From an uncultured Lentibacter sp. (GTDB lineage: Bacteria; Pseudomonadota; Alphaproteobacteria; Rhodobacterales; Rhodobacteraceae), in NCBI RefSeq assembly GCF_937123735.1, contig NZ_CAKZKL010000004.1, forward strand, positions 1-64,000: a stretch of 64,000 nucleotides of DNA, in the 5' to 3' direction. This document shows, piece by piece, positions 54,544 to 64,000 of this stretch (position 1 is its first letter; the number at the start of each line of letters is the position of its first letter). The position numbers and the translations under genes are program-made. The notes under the pieces are model-generated. The model was given only the letters and a program-made list of their open reading frames with translations, was not told where the DNA came from and did no database searches.

Positions 54544-55719
54544 ATGACCGTCACGCGCACCAATGCCACCTTCCCGCCCCCCGTTCAGGAGGCCCGCCGC
54601 TGGCTTGAAGGCGTGCAGTTTCCAACGGATCGCCCGCTGATCAACGTCTCACAGGCCGCCCCGGTCGAGCCGCCCCCCGAGGCTTTGCGCGCGGCCATGG
54701 CCGAGGCCTTGCTCAACGCGCCGGGCGCACATCTTTACGGGCCCACGCTCGGCCTGCCCGCGCTGCGCGCCGAGGTGGCACAGCAATGGCGCGCCAGCTA
54801 CGGTGGCGAGATCGCCGAAAGCGAAGTGGCCATCACGTCAGGGTGCAATCAGGCCTTCGCGGCCGCCATCGCCACCCTCTGCGGCGAGGGCGACGAGGTC
54901 ATCCTGCCGACGCCCTGGTATTTCAACCACAAAATGTGGCTCGATATGTCCGGCGTGCGCACGGTGGCGCTGCCTGCCGATGCTGCGCTTTTGCCCGACC
55001 CTGAGGAGGCCCGCGCGCGCATCACCGCCCGCACCCGTGCCATTGTCCTTGTCACCCCAAACAACCCCGCCGGTGTCGAATACCCCGCAGAGCTTGTTGG
55101 CGCGTTCTTTGACCTCGCCCAAGAGCACGGGCTCGCGCTCATTGTCGATGAAACCTACCGCGATTTTGACAGCCGCACCGGCGCGCCGCATGATCTTTTC
55201 ACCCGCCACGGCTGGCAGGACACGCTGATCCAGCTCTATTCCTTCTCCAAGGCCTACCGGCTCACCGGTCACCGCATCGGCGCGATTGTGGCGTCAGAAG
55301 CGCGGCTTGCCGAGGTGGAGAAGTTTCTGGACACCGTCACCATTTGCCCCAGTCAGATCGGCCAGCGCGGCGCCCTATGGGGCATGCAGAACCTCGCCCA
55401 ATGGCTCGCTGGCGAGCGCGCCGAAATTCTCGCGCGCCGCGCCGCCATTCAGGCGGCGTTTTCACCGCTTGCCGCGGCGGGCTGGGAGCTTCTTGGGCTG
55501 GGGGCCTATTTCGCCTATATGGCGCACCCCTTTGCCGAGACGTCCGATGCACTCGCGCGCCGTTTGGTGGCCGAGCAAAGCGTGCTCTGCCTGCCCGGAA
55601 CCATGTTTCGCCCCACCAACGACCCCGCCGCCGCCAAAGAGCTGCGCATCGCTTTTGCCAATGTCGACACGACCGGGATCAAAACCCTGTTTGAACGCCT
55701 TGAAAGGATGGGCGCTTAG
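54544..55719 (+). CDS. Class I/II aminotransferase
   Basis: A 391-residue PLP enzyme of fold type I. The PLP lysine is in SFSKAYRLTGHRIG (about residue 237), with ITSGCNQAFAAAIATL (about 98) as the phosphate-binding region and VTPNNPAGVEYP (about 173). The N-terminus begins at 54544; the reading frame extends upstream through the inverted repeat, which is not coding. The substrate is not clear; the family covers aspartate, aromatic and 2-aminoadipate type enzymes. Intact. Confidence 0.85.
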   Translation: MTVTRTNATFPPPVQEARRWLEGVQFPTDRPLINVSQAAPVEPPPEALRAAMAEALLNAPGAHLYGPTLGLPALRAEVAQQWRASYGGEIAESEVAITSGCNQAFAAAIATLCGEGDEVILPTPWYFNHKMWLDMSGVRTVALPADAALLPDPEEARARITARTRAIVLVTPNNPAGVEYPAELVGAFFDLAQEHGLALIVDETYRDFDSRTGAPHDLFTRHGWQDTLIQLYSFSKAYRLTGHRIGAIVASEARLAEVEKFLDTVTICPSQIGQRGALWGMQNLAQWLAGERAEILARRAAIQAAFSPLAAAGWELLGLGAYFAYMAHPFAETSDALARRLVAEQSVLCLPGTMFRPTNDPAAAKELRIAFANVDTTGIKTLFERLERMGA

Positions 55720-55794
55720 GCGCGCAGAGCCCTTGCCCCTGCCCCGCCAACCGCTTAGACAGTGGCCTCAAGAATTGGGCTTGAGGAGAGCAAC

Positions 55795-57648
55795 ATGCGC
55801 GCGAGCGGAAAAACGGCCAAGACCTTCATCTGGATCCTGATGGGCCTTCTGATCCTCGGTCTTGGCGGGTTTGGCGTCACCAATCTGGGCGGATCCGTGC
55901 GCAGCATCGGCACTGTGGGCGACAAAGACATCACAACCCAGAGCTATTTCAACGCGCTCCAGCAAATGCTGCGCAGCCAAAGCTCCACAACCGGCAGCCC
56001 GCTCAGCTTTGCCGAGGCCCAGGCCCGGCAACTTGACAGGATCGTTCTGTCCCAGCTGGTGGCCACTCGGGCCCTGGACCACGAAACAGCCCAGCTTGGG
56101 CTTTCTGTCGGCGATGCACGCCTGGCCCAACAGATTGTCCAAACCGAAGCCTTTCATGGTGTCACAGGCGCGTTCAACCGCGAAGACTACCGCTTTCGCT
56201 TGCAGCAGATCGGCCTCACAGAATCAGCCTATGAGGAAATCCTGCGCGAAGAGATGGCGCGCACGCTCGTGCAGAGCGCCATGTTCAGCGCCGTCTCGCC
56301 GCCAAAAACCTATGCCGACACAATCGTGAACTTTATCGCCGAGCAACGTGACTTCACATGGGTCCTGCTGGATGAAACCGCGCTCGACACCCCCCTGCCC
56401 GCAGCCAGCGAGGCCGATCTTGCCAGCTACCACAAGGCCAATGCCGCCCGCTACATGAGCCCCGCCTTGCGCAAAATCACCTACGCCCAACTCACCCCGG
56501 AGCAAATGATACCCGAGGTTGACGTGGATGAGAGCACGCTGCAACAGCTCTTTGAAGAACGCGCCGCAGAGCAAAACCGCCCGGAGCGCCGCCTTGTGGA
56601 GCGCCTGATCTTTGCCGATCAAGCCGAGGCAGAGGCCGCCCGCGCGGCGCTTTCAGCCGGGGAAACCACCTTTGACGCCCTCGTGAGCGCGCGGGGCCTG
56701 ACGGGGGCCGATGTGGACATGGGAGATGTGAGCCTTGCAGAGCTTGAAGGCGCTGGCGCGGTGATCTTTGCAGCCGCCACAGGCGATATTGTCGGCCCTG
56801 AACCCACCGATCTTGGCCCGGCCCTGTTTCGCATCAACGGGGTCCTTGCGCCTGTCACACTCGCTTACGAGGATCTGCGTGACGAGCTGCGCGACGAATT
56901 TGCCCAGGGCCGTGCGCGCCGTCTCATTGACCGCGAGCGCGAGCGCTTTGAAGACCTGCTCGCCGCAGGTGCAACCCTGGAAGAGCTTGCCGCCGAAACA
57001 CTTATGACCCTCGGGCAAATCGACTGGCACAGCGCCGCCGAGGATGGCCCGGCCGGCTATCTGGCCTTTCAGGAGGCCGCCGCCTCTGTCACCAAAGAAG
57101 ACTTCCCCGAGATCATTGAGCTGGAAGATGGCGGGCTGATTGCTCTGCGCCTTGATGCCGAGGTGCCCGCCGCCGAACAACCCCTGTCAGAGGTGCGCGC
57201 CACTGTTGTGGCCGATGAGCGCAACACCCGCCTCACAGAGGCGCTGATCGCCAAAGCCGACGCGCTGAAAAAGCAGCTTGAGTCCGGTGCGGACTTTGCA
57301 GAGCTCACAGCCGGTCTGGAGCTGCGTGCCGAGCAAGGGCGCACGCGGGGGGCCTTTCTTGCGGATGCCCCCGCCACGCTGATGGTCGATGTTTTTGGCC
57401 TGAAAACCCCCTCCAGCACGGTTGTGTCAGCAACCGGGCCGACAGTGGCGCTCGCACGTCTGGACAGCATCACGCCCGCCGACCTTGAGGACCCCGAGGT
57501 GGCCAGCACACGCACCATGCTCCAGGAGCAATATCGCAATGATCTGGCCCAGGACATCTACACGATGTTTATCGCCGATATCCAGTCCCGCACCCCTGTG
57601 ACGCTCGATGATGCCGCAATCAATGCCGTGCACACACAGTTTCAATAA
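55795..57648 (+). CDS. PpiD-like peptidyl-prolyl cis-trans isomerase
   Basis: A 617-residue membrane-anchored periplasmic foldase. A single N-terminal helix (about 8-27, KTFIWILMGLLILGLGGFGV) anchors it; then a SurA/PpiD N-terminal chaperone region (about 35-220), a parvulin-like domain (about 235-360) and a long C-terminal part with a second SurA-like section. PpiD helps newly exported proteins fold at the Sec exit. The ATG at 55795 has GAGGAGAG seven bases upstream; eleven codons upstream are not used. Catalytic parvulin residues are weak, so chaperone function is likelier than isomerase activity. Confidence 0.88.
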   Translation: MRASGKTAKTFIWILMGLLILGLGGFGVTNLGGSVRSIGTVGDKDITTQSYFNALQQMLRSQSSTTGSPLSFAEAQARQLDRIVLSQLVATRALDHETAQLGLSVGDARLAQQIVQTEAFHGVTGAFNREDYRFRLQQIGLTESAYEEILREEMARTLVQSAMFSAVSPPKTYADTIVNFIAEQRDFTWVLLDETALDTPLPAASEADLASYHKANAARYMSPALRKITYAQLTPEQMIPEVDVDESTLQQLFEERAAEQNRPERRLVERLIFADQAEAEAARAALSAGETTFDALVSARGLTGADVDMGDVSLAELEGAGAVIFAAATGDIVGPEPTDLGPALFRINGVLAPVTLAYEDLRDELRDEFAQGRARRLIDRERERFEDLLAAGATLEELAAETLMTLGQIDWHSAAEDGPAGYLAFQEAAASVTKEDFPEIIELEDGGLIALRLDAEVPAAEQPLSEVRATVVADERNTRLTEALIAKADALKKQLESGADFAELTAGLELRAEQGRTRGAFLADAPATLMVDVFGLKTPSSTVVSATGPTVALARLDSITPADLEDPEVASTRTMLQEQYRNDLAQDIYTMFIADIQSRTPVTLDDAAINAVHTQFQ

Positions 57649-57659
57649 GGGCGCCGAAG

Positions 57660-59171
57660 ATGGAACTTACCCCCGCATTTGAGACCTTCGAACGCGGCTA
57701 TTCAGCCAATCAAAATCAACTTGTCTACACCCGCCTCGCCGCCGATCTCGACACGCCCGTCTCGCTCATGCTCAAGCTCACGGGGGCGGCCAAAAACGCC
57801 TTCATACTTGAATCCGTCACCGGCGGCGAGGTGCGCGGGCGCTACTCCATCATCGGCCTGAAGCCCGACCTCATTTGGCAGTGCCACGGCACAGAAAGCC
57901 GCCTCAACCGACAGGCGCGCTTTGATGAAAGCGCCTTTGAAGTGCAGCCCGGCGATCCGCTCGCCAACCTGCGCGCGCTGCTGGCCGAAAGCCGGATCGA
58001 CATGCCCGAAGGTCTGCCCGCCGCCTCTGCCGGGCTTTTTGGCTATCTCGGCTATGACATGATCCGCCTTGTGGAACGTCTGCCCGATATGCCCGAAGAC
58101 ACGCTCGGGCTGCCCGATGCTGTGCTCTTGCGCCCCACGGTGACAGCGGTGCTCGACGGGGTGAAAGGCGAGGTCATTGTCGTTGCGCCCGCCTGGGCCA
58201 GCGAGGGGCTATCCGCCCGCGCCGCCTATGCGCAGGCCGCCGAGCGGGTGATGGATGCGGTGCGCGATCTGGAGCGCGCCCTGCCCCAGCAGGCGCGCGA
58301 TCTTGGCGAAGCCGAGACCGATCCAGAGCCGCAAAGCAATTTCACCCGCGAGGGCTACAAAGCCGCCGTGGAGAAGGCCAAGGATTATATCCGCGCCGGG
58401 GATATCTTTCAGGTTGTGCCCAGCCAGCGCTGGTCGCTGCCGTTTCGCCAGCCGCCCTTCGCGCTATACCGCAGCCTCAGGCGCACCAATCCCTCGCCGT
58501 TCATGTTCTATTTCAACTTCGGCGGCTTTCAGGTCGTCGGCGCATCGCCCGAAATCCTCGTGCGCGTCTTTGGCAACGAGGTCACAATCCGCCCCATCGC
58601 CGGCACACGGCCCCGCGGCGCAACACCCGAGGAAGACCGCGCCCTCGAGGCCGATCTGCTGGCCGATGAGAAGGAACTCGCCGAGCACCTCATGCTGCTC
58701 GATTTGGGCCGCAACGACACCGCCCGCGTCTCAAAGGTGGGAACAGTGCGCCCTACCGAAGAATTTATCATCGAGCGCTACAGCCATGTGATGCACATCG
58801 TCTCCAACGTGGTGGGCGAGCTGAGCCCAGAGCACGATGCGCTCTCAGCCCTGCTCTCGGGCCTGCCCGCAGGCACCGTCTCCGGCGCGCCAAAGGTGCG
58901 CGCCATGGAAATCATCGACGAGCTTGAGCCGGAAAAGCGCGGCGTCTATGGCGGCGGTGTGGGCTACTTCGCCGCCAATGGCGATATGGACGTCTGCATC
59001 GCCCTGCGCACAGCGCTCGTCAAAAATGAAACACTGTATATCCAAGCAGGCGGCGGCGTGGTCTATGACAGTGACCCCGAAGCCGAATACATGGAAACCC
59101 TGCACAAATCCGGCGCCATCCGCCGCGCCGCCGCCGATGCCGCCCGCTTCACAGGCAACGGCAATGGGTGA
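57660..59171 (+). CDS. trpE: Anthranilate synthase component I
   Basis: A 503-residue enzyme that converts chorismate to anthranilate with the TrpG amidotransferase. The N-terminal regulatory domain (about 40-160) contains the SVTGGEVRGRYSIIG sequence with the tryptophan-binding LLES-type position (ILES). The chorismate-binding part has IRAGDIFQVVPSQRW, PIAGTRPRGATPEEDRALE, LLDLGRNDTARV and GTVSGAPKVRAMEIID. The 3' end forms the first copy of an 89-bp duplication. trpGDC is 2.4 kb downstream, after rluE and a minus-strand gene. Confidence 0.96.
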   Translation: MELTPAFETFERGYSANQNQLVYTRLAADLDTPVSLMLKLTGAAKNAFILESVTGGEVRGRYSIIGLKPDLIWQCHGTESRLNRQARFDESAFEVQPGDPLANLRALLAESRIDMPEGLPAASAGLFGYLGYDMIRLVERLPDMPEDTLGLPDAVLLRPTVTAVLDGVKGEVIVVAPAWASEGLSARAAYAQAAERVMDAVRDLERALPQQARDLGEAETDPEPQSNFTREGYKAAVEKAKDYIRAGDIFQVVPSQRWSLPFRQPPFALYRSLRRTNPSPFMFYFNFGGFQVVGASPEILVRVFGNEVTIRPIAGTRPRGATPEEDRALEADLLADEKELAEHLMLLDLGRNDTARVSKVGTVRPTEEFIIERYSHVMHIVSNVVGELSPEHDALSALLSGLPAGTVSGAPKVRAMEIIDELEPEKRGVYGGGVGYFAANGDMDVCIALRTALVKNETLYIQAGGGVVYDSDPEAEYMETLHKSGAIRRAAADAARFTGNGNG

Positions 59172-59310
59172 GGCCAACCCAATGCTAACCACCGTAGGGT
59201 GCGCATTCATTGCGCACCGCGTATCGCCCCCCGCGCTTCACAGGCAACGGCAATCGGTGAGGCCAGCTCAATGCAATACACCGTAGGGTGCGCAGTCATT
59301 GCGCACCGTG
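59145..59310 (+). repeat. 89-bp tandem duplication at the trpE 3' end with GTAGGGTGCGC hairpins
   Basis: CGCTTCACAGGCAACGGCAAT begins at 59145 inside trpE and again at 59234, with a constant offset of 89 bases through CCGTAGGGTGCGCA to GCGCACCG (copies 59145-59233 and 59234-59310). Each copy ends in a hairpin, GGTGCGCA / TGCGCACC-like, at about 59197-59218 and 59286-59307. The copies differ at several sites, so the duplication is not recent. The second copy stops just before the rluE start at 59315. Confidence 0.85.
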
Positions 59311-59314
59311 TCTC

Positions 59315-59875
59315 ATGCCCCGCCTGATCCTCTTCAACAAGCCCTACGGCGTGCTCAGCCAGTTCACCGACAAAGGAACCGAGGGCAGCCCCCGCGCCAC
59401 TCTGTCTGACCATATTGATGTCAAAGGCGTCTACCCCGCAGGGCGTCTTGACCGTGACAGCGAGGGGCTTTTGCTGCTCACCGATGATGGCCGCCTGCAA
59501 GCGCGGCTCTCAAATCCAAAGTTCAAAGAGCCCAAAACCTACCTTGTCCAGGTCGAGGGTGCCCCCACCGATGAGGCTCTCGCAGCGCTGGCCCAGGGCG
59601 TCACGCTCAAAGACGGGCTCACACGCCCCGCCAAGGCCCGCCGCGTCGCTGCACCTGTTTGGCTCTGGCCGCGCACGCCCCCCATCAGGGTGCGAAAGGC
59701 CATTCCGGACACTTGGATCGAACTCACCCTGCGCGAGGGGCGCAACCGACAGGTGCGGCGCATGACAGCCCATGTCGGCCACCCCACCCTGCGCCTCATC
59801 CGCCTCAGCATCGGGGCGCACAGCCTCGCAGGGCTCGCGCCAGGCGCGTGGCGCAGCACAGAGACGCCCGGCTAG
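59315..59875 (+). CDS. rluE: 23S rRNA pseudouridine synthase, RluE/RsuA family
   Basis: A 186-residue pseudouridine synthase. The catalytic aspartate is in [17 protein letters not shown] (about residue 48), with [14 protein letters not shown] at the start and [11 protein letters not shown] (about 146). It lacks an S4 domain, as E. coli RluE does. It acts on 23S rRNA, probably near U2457. The ATG at 59315 immediately follows the repeat; an earlier ATG at 59288 lies within the repeat hairpin and is unlikely. It overlaps the next gene, on the other strand, by four bases at the stop codons. Confidence 0.88.
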   Translation: MPRLILFNKPYGVLSQFTDKGTEGSPRATLSDHIDVKGVYPAGRLDRDSEGLLLLTDDGRLQARLSNPKFKEPKTYLVQVEGAPTDEALAALAQGVTLKDGLTRPAKARRVAAPVWLWPRTPPIRVRKAIPDTWIELTLREGRNRQVRRMTAHVGHPTLRLIRLSIGAHSLAGLAPGAWRSTETPG

Positions 59876-61416
59876 GGTTGCGCTGTCAGCAAGGCGCTCA
59901 CAGGCGCAAGCTGAAGCCGGTCACCACGCTCCTGCAAGCCCCACAGCAACAGCGCACTGATCGTGTCCGCGCGCAAGCGTCCCAGCATCACAACACCGCC
60001 CTCAGCACCCGCTTTCAAGCCGGCATGGCCCAGGAACCGCTTGATCGCGCTGGCGTTCTGTCCGTTCTTGTCAAAATCCCGGAACACTGTTGCAGATGGC
60101 ACACCGGCCTTCGCAGCCAGCTTCTGGGCCGTGTTCAGCCCCTTTGGAAAGAGCAACAACCCATGGCCACTCTCGCGCGCATAAGCGCTCACCTGGGCAA
60201 TCACCTCACGGCTCGCCTGCATCCCCGCATCCGGTGTCTCCATCAGCGCCACAGCCTGTGGAAGCTTGTCCAATACCACGGGCAAAGAGACCTCCACATC
60301 TGACGCCCGCGCACCGGCAGGCAAATTGACCATCGCCAAGACTTCAAACCCCGCAGCCCGGTAGCGCGCCATGGCCTCGCTCGCGCCCGCCCAGCCACTG
60401 TCCAGGGCAATGCTCAACGGATAGGGAAAGCTGCTGAGCGCCTCGACTCCAATATCGCTGCTGCCATCGTCAATCAGCACAATTGCCATTTTCGGGGTGC
60501 CCTCTTGGCTTTCAAATGGCGCCGCAAAGCGCTGAAGCGGCGGCAAGGCGGCCTTGGCCTCTGTTGTGCTCTCGCCAGAGGGGCTGTCCTCTGGGGAGGC
60601 GGGCACCTCGGCTGTGTCGCCCATCTTGGGCAAACGGCTTGAGGAGCCCTCACCAAGGCGGCGCGCCGGTGTTCCGATGGCGACAGTGGCTCCCTGCGCG
60701 CGCGGGGCCGGCTCGGCTTGCGGAAGCTCTTGCAGAGCCACCTCAGGCAGCTCTGCCGGCTCCATCACACGCGGCACCGTCAAAACAATCTCTTCACGCT
60801 CGTCTTCCGGCAAACCCGCTGTTTCAGCCGGCGGTTCGGCCTGCATATCAAGCTGCGGTTGATCCGCCCCCAGTGGGGCCGTTGCCATGGCTTGGGGCGT
60901 GACGGGCTGCACCGCCCCGGCCGTGGCCTCAGGCGGTTGTGCGTCTTTGTCCGGAACGGGGAGCGCGCTCAAGGGTTGCGCGGGGCGTGCGGGCTGCGGG
61001 TCCACCTCGGCAGGGACCTCTGAAGTGGCTCCAGTGGTGGTTCCAGTAGTGGCTCCTGTGGCGGCCATTTGCGGCGCCGCAGCCAGCTCAGGGGCGCTTA
61101 AGGCCGCCGGGGCGGTGCTCAGCTCCGGGGGTGGTGTCTGCGCGGGCACTTGCGTGGTGGCCAAAGCTGTGCCTTGCACAGCTTCTTGTGCTGTGTCTTG
61201 GCCATCACTTTGAACCGCACTTTGGCCCTCGCCCGTGCCTGTGACTTGCTTGCCTGTGGTTTGCTTGCCTGTGCCTTGCGTCAATGCGGGCGCATCGGCC
61301 TGCGCCCTTGGCGGCATTGCCGCCTCTGGCAAATCTGTCGCCAATGAAAGCCCTGCCGCCGTCAAAACCGCCGCGCCGGTGCCGATCACAACCCCACTCA
61401 GAAATCCGCGTGCCAC
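59872..61416 (-). CDS. Divergent polysaccharide deacetylase family protein
   Basis: A 514-residue exported or membrane-anchored protein. A signal-like helix at residues 5-25 ([19 protein letters not shown]) is followed by a long low-complexity region, rich in Ala, Gln, Pro and Thr (about 30-290), with short tandem units such as TGKQ. The C-terminal 210 residues are the divergent polysaccharide deacetylase domain (PF04748), with [16 protein letters not shown] start ([14 protein letters not shown]) and FFxDxN-like FRDFDKNGQ. Some family members act in cell envelope or carbohydrate turnover; this one lacks clear catalytic metal ligands. Its start is a GTG. Confidence 0.78.
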   Translation of the reverse strand: MARGFLSGVVIGTGAAVLTAAGLSLATDLPEAAMPPRAQADAPALTQGTGKQTTGKQVTGTGEGQSAVQSDGQDTAQEAVQGTALATTQVPAQTPPPELSTAPAALSAPELAAAPQMAATGATTGTTTGATSEVPAEVDPQPARPAQPLSALPVPDKDAQPPEATAGAVQPVTPQAMATAPLGADQPQLDMQAEPPAETAGLPEDEREEIVLTVPRVMEPAELPEVALQELPQAEPAPRAQGATVAIGTPARRLGEGSSSRLPKMGDTAEVPASPEDSPSGESTTEAKAALPPLQRFAAPFESQEGTPKMAIVLIDDGSSDIGVEALSSFPYPLSIALDSGWAGASEAMARYRAAGFEVLAMVNLPAGARASDVEVSLPVVLDKLPQAVALMETPDAGMQASREVIAQVSAYARESGHGLLLFPKGLNTAQKLAAKAGVPSATVFRDFDKNGQNASAIKRFLGHAGLKAGAEGGVVMLGRLRADTISALLLWGLQERGDRLQLAPVSALLTAQP

Positions 61417-61540
61417 TCATTCACCTCTGATTTATCTGCGCGACAGGGGCATGAGCCCTTGACGCCTCCGTCGATCCCTGAACATGTATACCGCGACCTT
61501 GGGCCGAGCCTCCAGCCCTTTCCTAAGAGCGAATGGCAAG

Positions 61541-62122
61541 ATGCTGCTACTGATAGATAATTACGACAGTTTTACCTACAACCTTGTACATTATTGCGGC
61601 GAATTGGGCGCAGAGGTTGTCGTCAAACGCAACGACGCCCTCACCGTGGCCGAGGCCCTGGCCCTGCGCCCCTCGGCCATTCTCGTTTCTCCCGGCCCGA
61701 AAGACCCGTCTCAGGCCGGCATTTGCCTGGAGCTGACCCGCGCCGCGGCCGAGGCCCGGATCCCGCTTCTGGGTGTCTGTCTGGGGCATCAAACCATCGG
61801 CGAAGCCTTCGGTGGCGAGGTCGTGCGCTGCCATGAAATCGTCCATGGCAAGATGGGCACGATCCATCATACGGGCAAAAGCGTCTTTGCGGGCCTGCCC
61901 AGCCCCTTTGAAGCCACGCGCTACCACTCGCTCGTGGTGGACCGCGAGAGCCTGCCCGCCTGCCTTGAGGTCACCGCAACCCTTGAAGATGGCACGATCA
62001 TGGGCCTTGCCCACCGCGAAGCGCCTGTGCACGGCGTGCAATTCCATCCGGAGTCCATCCGCTCCGAGCACGGCCACCAGATGCTCAAAACCTTCCTCGA
62101 CATGGCAAAGGAGCCCGCATGA
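61541..62122 (+). CDS. trpG: Anthranilate synthase component II
   Basis: A 193-residue class I glutamine amidotransferase that supplies ammonia to TrpE. The nucleophile cysteine is in [17 protein letters not shown] (about residue 83), and the His-Glu pair in [10 protein letters not shown] (about 168). The start at 61541 ([14 protein letters not shown]) is the family N-terminus; the longer frame is not conserved. Its stop overlaps the trpD start by four bases. Could also serve p-aminobenzoate synthesis. Confidence 0.95.
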   Translation: MLLLIDNYDSFTYNLVHYCGELGAEVVVKRNDALTVAEALALRPSAILVSPGPKDPSQAGICLELTRAAAEARIPLLGVCLGHQTIGEAFGGEVVRCHEIVHGKMGTIHHTGKSVFAGLPSPFEATRYHSLVVDRESLPACLEVTATLEDGTIMGLAHREAPVHGVQFHPESIRSEHGHQMLKTFLDMAKEPA

Positions 62123-63141
62123 GCCAAGCGCTGAAACCCCTCATTGGGGCCGCCGCCGAGCGCGCCCTCACCCGCTCCGAAGCCGAAGAAGCCTTCAGTG
62201 AGCTGTTCAATGGCGAGGCCACACCCGCCCAGATCGGCGGGCTGCTCATGGCCCTGCGCACCCGGGGCGAGACGGTTGAGGAGTTTGCCGCCGCCGCCGC
62301 CGTGATGCGTACCAAATGCCACGCGGTGAAAGCTCCCACTGGCGCGATGGACATCGTCGGCACCGGCGGCGATGGCAAGGGCACGCTCAACATTTCCACC
62401 GCCACAGCCTTTGTCGTGGCCGGCGCAGGCGTGCCCGTGGCCAAACACGGCAACCGCAACCTCAGCTCCAAATCCGGCGCAGCCGATGCGCTTTCCGAAC
62501 TTGGCATCAACGTGATGATTGGCGCGCAAGTTGTTGAGAACGCTCTTGAAAGCTGCGGCATCTGCTTCATGATGGCCCCCATGCACCACCCTGCGATGGC
62601 CCATGTCGGCCCCGCACGCGCCGAGCTGGGCACCCGCACGATCTTCAATATCCTTGGCCCGCTGACAAACCCCGCAGGGGTCAAGCGTCAGCTCACAGGC
62701 GCGTTCACGCGTGCGCTCATCCGCCCCATGGCCGAAACCCTCGGCCAACTCGGCTCCGAGCGCGCCTGGCTCGTGCACGGCTCTGATGGAACCGACGAGC
62801 TCACCATCACAGGCCTGTCCTGGGTCGCCGCCCTCAACGAAGACGGCAGCGTGACAGAGCACGAGCTGCACCCCGAAGAGGCCGGCCTGCCGGTTCACCC
62901 CTTCGAGGCCATCCTTGGCGGCACACCATCCGAAAACGCCACCGCTCTGCGCGCCCTGCTCGCAGGCGAGGCCTCGGCCTATCGCGACGCCGTTTTGCTC
63001 AATTCCGCCGCTGCCCTGCTCGTGGCAGGCAAGGCCGAGTCCCTGAAAACCGGCGTCGAAATGGCGCGCGAGAGCATCGACAGCGGCCAAGCGGCCGCCA
63101 AGGTTGCCGCCCTCGCCAAATTCACCACGGAGACACCATGA
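62119..63141 (+). CDS. trpD: Anthranilate phosphoribosyltransferase
   Basis: A 340-residue enzyme that joins anthranilate to PRPP. The glycine-rich PRPP loop is [17 protein letters not shown] (about residue 78), and [21 protein letters not shown] follows (about 110). Full length and intact. Overlaps trpG and trpC by four bases at each end. Confidence 0.96.
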   Translation: MSQALKPLIGAAAERALTRSEAEEAFSELFNGEATPAQIGGLLMALRTRGETVEEFAAAAAVMRTKCHAVKAPTGAMDIVGTGGDGKGTLNISTATAFVVAGAGVPVAKHGNRNLSSKSGAADALSELGINVMIGAQVVENALESCGICFMMAPMHHPAMAHVGPARAELGTRTIFNILGPLTNPAGVKRQLTGAFTRALIRPMAETLGQLGSERAWLVHGSDGTDELTITGLSWVAALNEDGSVTEHELHPEEAGLPVHPFEAILGGTPSENATALRALLAGEASAYRDAVLLNSAAALLVAGKAESLKTGVEMARESIDSGQAAAKVAALAKFTTETP

Positions 63142-63950
63142 GCCCGACCATTCTGGACAAGATCAAAACCTACAAACTTGCGGAAGTCGCCGCCGACAAG
63201 GCCGCCAGGCCGCTGGAGGCCGTCGAGGCCGCAGCACAGGCCGCGCCCCCCGTGCGCCCCTTTGCCAAAGCGCTCTTTGAGGCGAGCAAAACAGGCTATG
63301 GCCTCATCGCCGAAATCAAGAAGGCCAGCCCCTCCAAGGGCCTCATCCGCGCCGATTTTGACCCCGCCACCCTGGCCAAAGCCTATGAGGCGGGCGGCGC
63401 GGCCTGCCTCTCCGTGCTCACCGACACCCCCAGCTTTCAGGGCGCCAAAAGCTTTCTCACAGAGGCCCGCGCCGCCTGTGATCTGCCCGCGCTGCGCAAG
63501 GATTTCATGTATGACACCTATCAGGTCGCCGAGGCCCGCGCCTTGGGCGCGGACTGCATCCTGATCATCATGGCCAGCGTCTCCGATGCGCAGGCCCAGG
63601 AGCTTGAAGCCGCCGCCACCGAATGGGGCATGGATGCGCTCATCGAGGTGCATGATCTGCCAGAGCTGGAGCGCACCCATGCGCTGAACTCCAAACTTAT
63701 CGGCATAAATAACCGCAATCTCAATACCTTCGAGACCTCTCTTGATGTGTCTCGCACGCTCTCCAAACATGTGCCCGTGGGCCGGATGATCGTCTCTGAA
63801 AGCGGGCTCAACACCCCTGATGATCTCGCCGAAATGGCCAAATACGGCGCGCGCTGTTTCCTTATCGGCGAAAGCCTCATGCGTCAGGACGATGTGGAAA
63901 GCGCCACGCGCCGGCTTCTGGCCAACCCCGTCCAGGCAACGGGGGTCTGA
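63138..63950 (+). CDS. trpC: Indole-3-glycerol phosphate synthase
   Basis: A 270-residue TIM-barrel enzyme that closes the indole ring. IGPS signatures: [13 protein letters not shown] (about residue 57), [17 protein letters not shown] (about 120), [11 protein letters not shown] (about 190) and [10 protein letters not shown]. It is a stand-alone IGPS, not fused to TrpF. The stop is followed at once by the moaC start. Confidence 0.96.
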   Translation: MSPTILDKIKTYKLAEVAADKAARPLEAVEAAAQAAPPVRPFAKALFEASKTGYGLIAEIKKASPSKGLIRADFDPATLAKAYEAGGAACLSVLTDTPSFQGAKSFLTEARAACDLPALRKDFMYDTYQVAEARALGADCILIIMASVSDAQAQELEAAATEWGMDALIEVHDLPELERTHALNSKLIGINNRNLNTFETSLDVSRTLSKHVPVGRMIVSESGLNTPDDLAEMAKYGARCFLIGESLMRQDDVESATRRLLANPVQATGV

Positions 63951-64000
63951 ATGTCTGATCTCACCCATTTTGACGGCTCCGGCAACGCCCATATGGTCGA
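63951..64000 (+). CDS. moaC: Start of cyclic pyranopterin monophosphate synthase (partial)
   Basis: Only the first 16 codons are in the window (MSDLTHFDGSGNAHMV), directly after trpC with no gap. This matches the N-terminus of MoaC, which acts in molybdenum cofactor synthesis, and the trpC-moaC order is common in alphaproteobacteria. The rest lies beyond the right edge. Confidence 0.85.
   Translation, partial: MSDLTHFDGSGNAHMV

Noticed and set aside
53268..54569. 433-codon minus-strand frame opposite the LysE exporter and gpt
   Set aside because: Antisense shadow; both plus-strand genes have clear family motifs.
61240..61290. Short direct repeats suggesting a CRISPR-like array
   Set aside because: They are 11-15-base repeats inside the low-complexity TGKQ region of the deacetylase gene, in frame, without spacers.
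61921..63090. 389-codon minus-strand frame opposite trpG and trpD
   Set aside because: Antisense shadow of intact trp genes.

Overview
The window is chromosomal DNA of an alphaproteobacterium, most likely a marine Rhodobacterales (Roseobacter group). Support comes from a circularly permuted two-piece tmRNA gene, a dmdA-acuI pair for dimethylsulfoniopropionate (DMSP) demethylation, a trgA-trgB-cysK locus as known from Rhodobacter, a methionine synthase split into separate proteins, an alpha-type SspB, the F1 ATPase zeta inhibitor (DUF1476), and an RNase E ending in a GWW motif. No insertion sequence, prophage, CRISPR array or conjugative gene was seen, so this looks like core chromosome with some clade-specific cargo.

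Layout. 1-14.2 kb is read almost entirely leftwards: tRNA-Ser; alaX, an MscS-type channel and cysK (4-base overlaps); trgB, trgA, cfa and phr; a class V aminotransferase; a HIT protein; then acuI, dmdA, a DUF1326 protein and a DUF2182 membrane protein. A FadR-type GntR regulator is divergent from this last group, and two copies of a TNGTNNNACNA operator-like site fall in the shared 80-bp promoter region. A solitary ectoine synthase (ectC) and the tmRNA follow. 16-20 kb carries chrA, sspB and fumC with small genes. 20-23.5 kb holds a cytochrome P450 overlapped with a membrane alpha/beta hydrolase, and ccdA. 23.6-33 kb has tusA, rne, dctBD and purQ-ADH-purS-purC. 33-38.7 kb has the ATPase zeta subunit, an MprF-like protein, the homocysteine and cobalamin modules of split MetH, DUF1638 and sufE. 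38.8-48 kb has a lipoprotein, rnd, purNM, a CAU tRNA, glpD-glpK, rlmE and ppx. 48.1-50.5 kb has a small virulence-factor-family protein, a methylenetetrahydrofolate reductase and the pterin module of split MetH. 50.5-55.7 kb has DUF192, a double cold-shock protein, pdxH, fabI, a LysE exporter, gpt and an aminotransferase. 55.8-64 kb has a PpiD-like foldase, trpE, rluE, a divergent polysaccharide deacetylase, trpGDC and the first codons of moaC.

Connections. DmdA moves a methyl group from DMSP to tetrahydrofolate; the methyltetrahydrofolate formed is the substrate of the pterin module of the split methionine synthase, so the window covers much of a C1 route from osmolyte to methionine. AcuI removes toxic acryloyl-CoA. 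The tmRNA and SspB, about 1.5 kb apart, act together in ribosome rescue and tagged-protein turnover. The phr-cfa-trg group resembles the sigma-E (singlet oxygen) and tellurite stress genes of Rhodobacter sphaeroides. The most unusual stretch is 10.7-15.5 kb: DMSP genes joined to two cysteine-rich uncharacterised families, one regulator with paired operators, and an orphan ectC.
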